DNA of 5,641 bases from Methanosarcina sp. (GTDB lineage Archaea; Halobacteriota; Methanosarcinia; Methanosarcinales; Methanosarcinaceae). The DNA lies in contig PMJC01000376.1 in NCBI GenBank assembly GCA_003157235.1, positions 1 through 5,641 on the forward strand, in the 5' to 3' direction. Position 1 is the first letter of the stretch. Each line of letters opens with the position of its first letter. The notes beneath the pieces were generated by a model. The model saw only the letters and a program-made list of their open reading frames with translations. It ran no database searches and was not told the DNA's origin. The translations under genes were made by a program, and so were the position numbers. This document shows positions 1-5,207 of the stretch, piece after piece.

Positions 1-1
1 T

Positions 2-109
2 GACAAAGCAATTGAAATTAATCCCCAAAATTCAATGGCTTGGTATAAAAAAAGACTTGCTCTACATATTCTCTCGTCAACAACAAGTATAAATCAAACA
101 TTAATTTAA
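2..109 (+). CDS. C-terminal end of a TPR-repeat protein (5' partial)
   Basis: The frame starting at base 2 reads DKAIEINPQNSMAWYKK and continues for 35 codons to a TAA at 107-109. DKAIEINPQN matches the end of helix B of a tetratricopeptide repeat (Ala at consensus position 27 of the 34, Pro at 32). SMAWYKKRLAL is the start of helix A of a further repeat, with Trp at position 4. TPR proteins are helical scaffolds for protein-protein contacts, and long arrays of this style are common in Methanosarcina. The last repeat breaks off after helix A: the usual G-x-Y-E-E-A segment is replaced by HILSSTTSINQTLI and a stop. The true end may therefore be short, or the gene may be truncated or frameshifted. 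The start and most of the protein lie outside the window, so substrate and role cannot be given. No T-rich terminator follows directly. Confidence 0.7.
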   Translation, partial: DKAIEINPQNSMAWYKKRLALHILSSTTSINQTLI

Positions 110-483
110 AAAAAATCGTCGAGTTTGACTCATATATCAAACAAAAGCAAAGAAAAACGACTACGTTAAAAGATTATTGAAGGGGAACAATTTAAAGAAC
201 TTATTAAGTAAAACCAAATAATTTTTGAAATTACTTACGCTTAAGCTGCTTGAAATTATATAATCACGAAAAAGATGGAAAGATATGGGAAAATTTTTTC
301 TTTATTCCTTTTCTTTTGTATTTTCCATGCTTCGCCTCTAATTTGAAGATCAGTGAGAAAATTTTGATACTTGATCATAAATCCATTTTACCCATTTGAT
401 AACATGATGAGTTTTACTATGAGGACTGTAGTAATATCATAAATTATACATATAGATCGTTAGATAGTAAACACGATAATATT
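110..483. other. Spacer without a convincing gene
   Basis: This stretch is AT-rich, with stops in all frames. A small hairpin (GTTTGA 123-128 with TCAAAC 137-142, 8-base loop) lies just after the TPR stop and could help end that transcript, but no T-run follows it. At 233-240 the bases ACTTACGC resemble the outer part of the IS5-type terminal repeat seen at 484, without further support. A 40-codon minus-strand frame at 256-378 has no recognisable similarity or good ribosome binding site. Confidence 0.5.
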
Positions 484-1369
484 ATGACTTACGCATTTAA
501 AGTATAAGATCACACCCAATAAACGTTGTGGCTTGAACTTGAATTTTGTACAATTAAAGATTTAATGCTATTGATTCTCAGTTCAACTTTGTAAATCCTA
601 GAGTTAAAAGAAGTCATTTGCAAGAATAATTCTAGATAGAGGCTATTTACATGGATAGTTTTGCTCTAAAGTCTGGTTTAGCTTACGAATTCAAATTTAA
701 AATCCCAGAGAATCAAACTGTTCCCTCCCTTTACCCATCACATAACATTGAGATTTTCTTATCCTATTTGATCGTCTTATCAGAGTATTTATATGTTTGA
801 TTTAATGATATGTTTTTTGACTAATTTTCCATCCCAATACTACCTTTTTAGCTATGCCGACTGATATTGAAGTTTTCAAGAAATTCCTTCGTAGCTTCCC
901 TGTTCTGTGTGAATAATAATAACTTGTATAGGAACTTGTAAATCCTGTTGTACCAACTGCCATAATAGAGATCATTTATCAATGTGAGTAAAAAAAACTT
1001 TAAAGTTTTCGACAAAATACGATTAAACAGAGAAGAGGGAATTCTGAGTACAAACTTTTGAAGGATGGTGAAATGGGGAATTTTATTAATGATTGAGTTT
1101 ATCTTTTATATCGTTCATTAGGTCAATAAAATATACAAAATCACGATATCCTATGCTGATATACTTCTTCAATAAAACCAGAACAAGAAGTTGATGCTGG
1201 GTATAAACATGTTCGAAATATTTACAGGAATAAATTTCACAAGTTTGTCTGCAACTAACTGAAGAAGTGTATATTCATCTTGAAGAGCAAAATCAATAAG
1301 ATTTTTCATGAGTAAAAAAACTCAATGTTGAGTGATTTAAACTCTCCAAAATTCAAATGTATAAGAGTT
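484..1369 (-). mobile_element. Decayed IS5-family insertion sequence
   Basis: The element is bounded by a degenerate inverted repeat. Bases 484-503 read ATGACTTACGCATTTAAAGT, and bases 1350-1369 match its reverse complement at 13 of 20 positions; both CG-to-TA differences fall in the CGTAAG core. Between the ends is a broken minus-strand transposase, described separately. The span of about 0.89 kb is somewhat shorter than a full IS5-group element of about 1.0-1.2 kb, which fits several small deletions. A target-site duplication could not be recognised with confidence. Family assignment rests on the transposase motifs. The exact end bases are uncertain by a few positions. Confidence 0.62.
497..1309 (-). 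pseudogene. IS5-family transposase, heavily decayed
   Basis: Reading the minus strand from the ATG at 1307-1309 gives MKNLIDFALQDEY, then a segment ending NMFIP before a TGA. This is the N-terminal signature I know from Methanosarcina IS5-group transposases (FALQDEY ... KLxE ... F-x-P). After frame changes, one frame from 905 down to about 630 carries consecutive blocks of the family. EQGSYEGIS-stop-KLQYQ (905-861) matches the G-K-Y-D-x-x-W-D-E-L-Q-R-Q block. YWDGKLV matches the Q-D-A-T-F-I block that holds the first catalytic Asp. stop-WVKGGNSLILWDFKFEF (740-687) matches W-x-K-K-G-N-K-S-x-F-G-Y-K-L-H. RL-stop-SKTIHVNS matches R-L-E-T-T-T-A-S-V-H-D-S. The spacing of the blocks fits the family. 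A stop at 497-499 overlaps the terminal repeat. Many stops and at least two frameshifts rule out activity. The alignment was made by eye from memory of the family. Confidence 0.66.
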
Positions 1370-1441
1370 TATCGAAATTTTCTACAATAACCTCAGTTTT
1401 CTTTGTTAACTCAAAAATTAATTTCTAAAATAATTTTTCAC

Positions 1442-1449
1442 TATAAATA
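1442..1449 (+). promoter_or_regulatory. Candidate TATA box of lysA
   Basis: TATAAATA at 1442-1449 matches the archaeal TATA consensus. Transcription would start about 25 bases downstream, near 1470-1475, giving a leader of roughly 85 bases, which is normal for Methanosarcina. A second TATA-like sequence, TTTGATATAAA near 1513, would give a leader of about 15 bases and cannot be excluded. The promoter lies outside the IS5 remnant, whose end is near 1369. Confidence 0.4.
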
Positions 1450-1558
1450 ATGGGGTTTTTGTACTTTAATGCTAGAATAAAGGAAAAACTAATAAAGGAG
1501 TAAAAGTTCAATTTGATATAAATTCCATTAATAAAAAAATCAGGTAAAAGGTAAAAAT

Positions 1559-2842
1559 ATGGTTTCAAAGGACCTTCCCTTCACCAAAGAGAAAATTCTT
1601 GAAATAATTAAAAAGCATCCTACCCCTTTTCATATCTATGATGAAAAAGCTATTCTGGAAAATGCCAGAAAAATGAAAGCAGCCTTCGGGAAAGTTCCAG
1701 GCTTCAAGGAGTTTTTTGCCGTAAAAGCTCTTCCAAACCCCTTTATTCTCAAAATTCTCAAAAAAGAAGGTTTCGGTGTGGATTGCAGTTCCCTGCCTGA
1801 GTTAATCCTTGCTGAAAAAGTGGGACTAATTGGTGAAGATATTATGTTCAGCTCAAACGACACTCCCTTCGAAGAGTTTATAAAGGCAAGAGATATTGGG
1901 GCCTACATTAACCTTGATGATATAAACCATGTTGATTATCTAGAAAAATATGCCGGACTTCCGAAAGTTATCTGCTTCAGGTACAATCCAGGTCCTCTTA
2001 AAAGAGGAAATCTCATCATAGGAAAACCGGAAGAGGCAAAATATGGACTTACGAGAGACCAGCTTTTTGAAGGCTACCGCATACTCAGAGATAGGGGAGT
2101 TAAGCGTTTTGGAATGCATACGATGGTTGCCTCGAATGAGCTAGACCCTGGTTATTTTGTGGAAACCGCAATAATCCTTTTTGAACTCATAGTTGAAATC
2201 TCAAAGGAACTAGATATAACTTTTGAATTTGTGAACCTTGGTGGCGGCATAGGAATTCCCTATCTGCCAAATCAGGATCCAGTCTCCTTTGAAACTGTGG
2301 CAGAAGGTGTCAACGAATCCTATGCTTCCATAATCACTGCAAAAGGACGATCTCCACTCAAAGTCTTCCTGGAATGTGGCCGAGTTATCACAGGTCCCTA
2401 TGGCTACCTTATTTCCCAGGTAAGGCATCTCAAACATACTTATAAGGATTATGTTGGAATGGACTCCTGTATGACCAATTTGATGCGCCCTGGAATATAC
2501 GGAGCCTATCACCATATAACCGTTCTAGGTAAAGAAAAGGAAGATGCTATCCATAAGTATGATGTAACTGGTTCTCTATGCGAAAATAATGATAAGTTCG
2601 CTGTCGATAGGCTCCTTCCTGAGATCGAAATTGGTGATATCCTTGCAATTCACGATGCTGGAGCTCACGGGCACTCCATGGGTTTCAATTACAACGGAAA
2701 ACTCCGTTCTGCTGAACTTCTTTTAAGAGGAGATGGAAGCGTTGTGCAGATAAGGAGACCTGAAACTATTGAAGATTATTTTGCAACTCTCGATTTCGAA
2801 GCCCTGAAAGATTTCAAGGTAGATGTTGGTTTGTTAGAATAG
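1559..2842 (+). CDS. lysA: Diaminopimelate decarboxylase family protein (LysA-like), PLP fold type III
   Basis: The likely role is PLP-dependent decarboxylation of meso-diaminopimelate to L-lysine, the last step of the DAP pathway, in the cytoplasm. The 427-residue length is normal for the family. An alanine-racemase-like barrel covers about residues 25-300, followed by a C-terminal beta domain. Visible motifs are FAVKALPNP with the PLP lysine K56; VDCSSLPEL (74-82); H187 in HTMVASNE, where canonical enzymes have HIGSQ; the phosphate-binding GGGIG (228-232); ECGR (272-275); CENND (341-345) with the Cys-Glu pair that reaches the active site across the dimer; and DAGAHGHSMGFNYNG (366-380). His370 stands where classical enzymes have Tyr in DAGAY, and together with HTMVASNE it marks a divergent subgroup. 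The ATG at 1559 is supported by AAGGT at 1548-1552, six bases upstream. The gene stands alone between insertion sequence remnants. A related substrate such as another diamino acid cannot be excluded. Confidence 0.86.
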   Translation: MVSKDLPFTKEKILEIIKKHPTPFHIYDEKAILENARKMKAAFGKVPGFKEFFAVKALPNPFILKILKKEGFGVDCSSLPELILAEKVGLIGEDIMFSSNDTPFEEFIKARDIGAYINLDDINHVDYLEKYAGLPKVICFRYNPGPLKRGNLIIGKPEEAKYGLTRDQLFEGYRILRDRGVKRFGMHTMVASNELDPGYFVETAIILFELIVEISKELDITFEFVNLGGGIGIPYLPNQDPVSFETVAEGVNESYASIITAKGRSPLKVFLECGRVITGPYGYLISQVRHLKHTYKDYVGMDSCMTNLMRPGIYGAYHHITVLGKEKEDAIHKYDVTGSLCENNDKFAVDRLLPEIEIGDILAIHDAGAHGHSMGFNYNGKLRSAELLLRGDGSVVQIRRPETIEDYFATLDFEALKDFKVDVGLLE

Positions 2843-2951
2843 AAACATATAAAAAATGGTTTTATTACATATAATTTTATAAATATATCAAGTCTAAATA
2901 CTAATACAGTTAATCGGGGTTAAAAATTCACTAATAAAACTTAATCAATTA

Positions 2952-2959
2952 TTTTTTTT
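2952..2959 (+). terminator. T8 tract, candidate lysA terminator
   Basis: Eight consecutive T residues lie 110 bases after the lysA stop. Archaeal transcription often ends at T-rich stretches without a stem-loop. TTTTATTAC directly after the gene (from 2860) is a weaker alternative. Confidence 0.3.
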
Positions 2960-2994
2960 GCCAATATTTAGGATTAGTTAGTCCCAGGGAGTTG

Positions 2995-3019
2995 CGAAAA
3001 ACTTTCGAAAGGGTTTTCG
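2995..3019. repeat. Near-perfect palindromic hairpin
   Basis: CGAAAA at 2995-3000 pairs with TTTTCG at 3014-3019 around the 10-bp perfect palindrome CTTTCGAAAG (3002-3011). It lies about 150 bases beyond lysA, after the T8 tract. It could be part of a 3' processing signal, a protein site or a fragment of a dispersed repeat; the sequence does not decide. Confidence 0.45.
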
Positions 3020-3244
3020 TTATGTTTTATCAAAAAGCAGGCAATGTACTCGTTTTCATAATATTGATCAATAACTGATGGATAAGAGCATAAGTACAAA
3101 AATTACTTTTAATTTATGAATTATTACTTTTAATTTCTAAATTTTTCATGTGGATTTTTAGTCAAAAAGATGTTTTTCGCTTTAATGCTTAAAGAGATAT
3201 CCATGGCTACATCTGCATATATAATTTTTAAGTAAAAAGCTGAA

Positions 3245-3288
3245 GCATTGCAGAACGAAGAATAAGGTTCTCGATGCAGAGGTTTTTT
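3245..3288 (+). terminator. Bulged stem-loop followed by six Ts, terminator-like
   Basis: GCATTG-C-AGAAC (3245-3256) pairs with GTTCT-CGATGC (3267-3277). This makes 11 base pairs, including one T-G wobble, with one bulged C and a 10-base loop. TTTTTT follows at 3283-3288. The layout is that of an intrinsic terminator on the plus strand, but the nearest plus-strand gene, lysA, ends 400 bases upstream. It may close a small untranslated transcript or be a leftover of a mobile element end. Confidence 0.35.
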
Positions 3289-3317
3289 GCTGCTGCAGAT
3301 TCTACGAAAATAACTGG

Positions 3318-3341
3318 GTCATATACTTTTTATTATATGAC
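3318..3341. repeat. Perfect 8-bp inverted repeat next to the IS-like end
   Basis: GTCATATA at 3318-3325 and TATATGAC at 3334-3341 are perfect complements around an 8-base loop. The right arm overlaps the first bases of the terminal-repeat copy that begins at 3337. Confidence 0.6.
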
Positions 3342-3356
3342 TTACGAATTTGAAGT
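3337..3356 (+). repeat. Solo copy of the IS5-type terminal repeat
   Basis: ATGACTTACGAATTTGAAGT is identical to bases 484-503 at 18 of 20 positions and in the same orientation. By analogy it would be a left end of an element extending to the right. No convincing transposase of that family follows, so it is either a solo end or the remains of an element later replaced or interrupted by the IS200/IS605 remnant. Confidence 0.55.
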
Positions 3357-3650
3357 TACTAAAGGTTAAAACTATTTATAAATATAATTATTTAAAAAAG
3401 TTGTAAAAATGGATAAAGTCATGTCGATAAATCTGCCCAAATGTACTTGTTTGATAAAATCATTTTAATTATTGCTGAATCTATCGTTTTTTAGCTGTAC
3501 GGAAGCTTATACTATTCCCCTTCCACAATTAATGCTCATCAACATTATTGTTTTACTCATATCATTCAAAAGTAATTTTCTATACAGACCATTTATTCTT
3601 ATCTATAATGTCGATGAATGAAATCGATTTTCTGTGTTGCCTCAGATGCA

Positions 3651-3678
3651 AGAAAATGGTATTTTTGTGCCATTTTCT
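3651..3678 (-). repeat. Perfect 9-bp hairpin, candidate right end of the IS200/IS605 remnant
   Basis: AGAAAATGG at 3651-3659 and CCATTTTCT at 3670-3678 are perfect complements with a 10-base loop. The hairpin lies 13 bases beyond the last stop of the minus-strand tnpA remnant. IS200/IS605 elements have no terminal inverted repeats; instead they carry subterminal hairpins that TnpA binds as single-stranded DNA. The position fits, but a simple transcription terminator would look much the same. Confidence 0.45.
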
Positions 3679-3691
3679 GGATATAAATAAA

Positions 3692-4117
3692 TTATTCAAA
3701 TTTAAATATTTTCATTTGCTTATATTATTCTTTTTCTTCATGGTTTCCTTTATCTTCAAAATAGTTTTTAATCAAATTGGAAGTAGTTCCATCCCAATAG
3801 TTCCAATATAACCTCCATAATTCCACAGTTCACCACCTGACAAATGTTTTTTAACTTCAGAGTGTTCTTTAAAGATTTGGTTTGCTGTAATACTTTTCAT
3901 AATATTCATCACCCTTAATGGGAAATATTTTGGTTCAACCAACGAAAAGATGTACATAATAACATATTGCTTATTGTAGAACAATCAAAACTATACTTTT
4001 ATCAATTTTAAAGCATATATATTTCAAATAGATGATAATGCTAATATCCCAATGAAATTTTTCCCGATACCTCACGCAAAACGATTTGACATCTTATTCT
4101 CTTTACACAATATTTTT
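3692..4117 (-). pseudogene. tnpA: IS200/IS605-family TnpA (Y1 HUH transposase), decayed
   Basis: TnpA cuts and rejoins single-stranded DNA with one tyrosine and an HUH metal site. The minus strand shows the family from end to end once two frameshifts are allowed. Codons from 4081 down read FCVRYREKFHWDISIIIYLK, matching the N-terminal F-C-x-K-Y-R-R-K-V block. In the same frame YYVHLFV (3961-3941) matches D-H-V-H-L-F-V, but the first His of the HUH pair is now Tyr. After a frameshift comes EPKYFPLRVMNIMKS, then ITANQIFKEHSEVKKHLSGG and ELWNYGGYIGTIG, where the usual WGGE is now SGGE. After a second frameshift near 3793 comes DGTTSNLIKNYFEDKGNHEE, with the catalytic Tyr codon at 3761-3763 retained, an in-frame stop at 3725-3727, and a final TAA at 3692-3694. 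The span of about 142 codons is normal for TnpA. The start is approximate, no TnpB was found, and the gene is inactive. Confidence 0.82.
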
Positions 4118-4269
4118 ATACGTAGTTATCGTTTTATAATGCAAAGGTAGCTTAAAATATATATCAACTATTTAATAAAAGTTCTTGGGAAAGTTTCTAT
4201 CCCCTCAGCAAGTTGTATGGTATTTAATTAAAATAAGTTTGGATCTTGATATCTTAACAGTCATAAAAC

Positions 4270-4303
4270 TGATTACAATATAAAAATTTTTATAATATAA
4301 TCA
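4270..4303. repeat. 34-bp near-perfect AT palindrome
   Basis: Bases 4270-4286 and 4287-4303 are complementary at 15 of 17 positions. The central 14 bases, ATAAAAATTTTTAT (4280-4293), form a perfect palindrome, and the outer arms are TGATTA and TAATCA. The mismatches are at pairs 4276/4297 and 4278/4295. The local line of 60 bases has only about 12% G+C, so part of the symmetry is expected by chance, but the length is unusual. Confidence 0.6.
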
Positions 4304-4333
4304 ATAATTATTTACTTAGTATGGATCTGACAC

Positions 4334-4740
4334 TCTAAGAGAATAAAAAGAAACATAGAAGGATATAGTGTCGATGTGAGTGTGAATGTAGCAGATCTAT
4401 TGTGCATATAGTGGAATGAGAACTCCTTCTAGGTTTGTAAGTCAGTGCCATTCTTGATTACTTATCAAGGATAATTATTCCCTGGTAGAGAATACGTTAA
4501 TTACAACATGCAAAGCACGGTCTGGTGATAGACCGAGTTTTCCAGAGAGCATTGGGGATATATCAATGGAGGAATTAATAATGGATCAGGAAAGGAAATA
4601 GGTGCATACAGAATTAAATAAGAATGATTCATTGGACAGCGAGTTCAAGATGTAAATGAAAAATTCTGGATTAAGCTAATAATTGCAAGGTGAAGACATC
4701 ATCAGAAAAGCAAAATAATTGAAAAATGGTCTCATACACT
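4334..4740 (+). pseudogene. Possible helix-turn-helix transposase remnant (IS630/Tc1-like)
   Basis: A frame from 4334 reads HSKRIKRNIEGYSVDVSVN and continues VADLLCI to a TAG at 4409-4411. This resembles the helix-turn-helix start of IS630-type transposases (G-x-S-V-x-x-I-A-x-L-L-x-I). About 50 codons later, in another frame, 4512-4547 encodes KARSGDRPSFPE, like the R-S-G-R-P linker that follows the HTH in that family. Further on, scattered blocks such as IHWTA (about 4628-4642) and DIIRKAK (about 4696-4716) loosely recall the H-W-T and R-I-L-x-K-A-K segments. No DDE catalytic block was recognised. G+C rises here to about 37-47% per 60-base line, against about 12% in the line at 4261. An alternative is a structured RNA, because several clean stems fall in the same place. 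Confidence 0.35.
4356..4535 (+). ncRNA. Possible structured RNA (alternative reading of the GC-richer patch)
   Basis: Three perfect stems follow one another. TAGAAGGA (4356-4363) pairs with TCCTTCTA (4424-4431), enclosing a 60-base segment. CTTGAT (4453-4458) pairs with ATCAAG (4464-4469). CGGTCT (4518-4523) pairs with AGACCG (4530-4535) and is followed by AGTTTT. Together with the raised G+C this fits an untranslated RNA, but no known family was recognised and no promoter is clear. The transposase-fossil reading competes with it. Confidence 0.18.
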
Positions 4741-5093
4741 GAGCCTTGAAGATTAAAAGAACTTAAATCACTAGAAAATGCTTATTGAATAGATTGTTAG
4801 TGGAAGTAAAATCTCGGATCTGAATTAGGTATTTTTGTTTATGAGAACATGAAGAAATTAAAAAGAGTTTCGAAGCAAAATTGTTTTTGGATTAAAACAT
4901 CACTTATATTCTCTAAATCCTCTATTGATATATTTATGAATTTTTGAGTTTTTATTCGTAGATACAGAAAGCGTATATAGAGATGGAAAAAGGAGAAAAT
5001 TTCAAAACCGTTTGATCGCAAAGTTCTTATATTATCCTATTTGTATTGATAAGTCCATAGCAAATATGCTAGTCAAGTACCCCAGTTAATGTA
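4741..5093. other. Spacer upstream of the rps8e promoter, no gene seen
   Basis: This is AT-rich sequence with no frame that has a good ribosome binding site or recognisable similarity. The plus-strand frame from the ATG at 4850 gives 32 codons beginning MKKLKRVSKQNCF, and the minus-strand frame at 4839-5021 opens only at a TTG; neither is convincing. Part of it may be the tail of the decayed transposase described for 4334-4740. Confidence 0.45.
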
Positions 5094-5107
5094 TTAATAT
5101 ATAATAA
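5094..5107 (+). promoter_or_regulatory. Candidate TATA box of rps8e
   Basis: TTAATATATAATAA at 5094-5107 is a strong archaeal TATA-like sequence. It would place the start of transcription near 5125 and give a leader of about 80 bases before the S8e start codon. A weaker TTTTAAGTA lies at 5123-5131. Confidence 0.45.
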
Positions 5108-5157
5108 AGACAATTAAGCTACTTTTAAGTATGCTTTTGCTTTGATAAATTCAAAAG

Positions 5158-5174
5158 ATCATGATCTCCATGAT
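5158..5174 (+). promoter_or_regulatory. Hairpin in the presumed rps8e leader
   Basis: ATCATG (5158-5163) pairs perfectly with CATGAT (5169-5174) around a 5-base loop. It overlaps a 12-bp perfect palindrome, AGATCATGATCT (5156-5167). It lies about 20 bases ahead of the ribosome binding site GAGGT (5197-5201). It could be a leader structure for translational feedback, as known for several ribosomal protein genes, or a DNA operator; neither is shown. Confidence 0.35.
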
Positions 5175-5207
5175 TTTAAAATTTCAATAAAAGGATGAGG
5201 TTTTAAT

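Larger units (their letters stand above)
2843..3650. other. Long spacer after lysA, with hairpins but no gene
   Basis: No frame of useful length or recognisable similarity was found on either strand. The stretch holds a T8 tract (2952-2959), a near-palindrome (2995-3019), a 14-base direct repeat ATTACTTTTAATTT (3102-3115 and 3123-3136), a bulged hairpin followed by T6 (3245-3288), a perfect 8-bp inverted repeat (3318-3341) and a copy of the IS5-type terminal repeat (3337-3356). The region from about 3360 to 3650 is plain AT-rich sequence in which I see nothing reliable. Confidence 0.5.

Noticed and set aside
256..378. 40-codon minus-strand frame (MIKYQNFLTDLQIRGEAW...)
   Set aside because: No good ribosome binding site, low-complexity Lys/Ile-rich end and no recognised family; likely chance in AT-rich DNA.
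404..440. ATGATGA at 405-411 as a possible box C of a C/D guide RNA
   Set aside because: No CTGA box D or flanking terminal stem at a suitable distance.
681..700. GCTTACGAATTCAAATTTAA as a further terminal-repeat copy
   Set aside because: It falls inside the IS5 transposase remnant where the frame fits the protein family, so the resemblance to the end sequence is probably chance.
854..916. Short plus-strand frame beginning MPTDIEVFKKFL
   Set aside because: It is antisense to the IS5 transposase remnant and has no ribosome binding site.
1370..1558. Lysine riboswitch or other leader control ahead of lysA
   Set aside because: The leader is AT-rich with no long conserved-looking helices, and the lysine riboswitch is a bacterial class.
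3102..3136. 14-base direct repeat ATTACTTTTAATTT with 21-base period as a possible repeat array
   Set aside because: Only two copies, very low complexity, no spacers of CRISPR type.
3548..3811. 87-codon hydrophobic plus-strand frame
   Set aside because: It is mostly antisense to the tnpA remnant and its end hairpin; its Phe/Leu richness comes from T-rich DNA, and it lacks a ribosome binding site.
4839..5021. 60-codon minus-strand frame
   Set aside because: It opens at TTG without a ribosome binding site, is Phe/Ile rich by composition, and matches no family I know.
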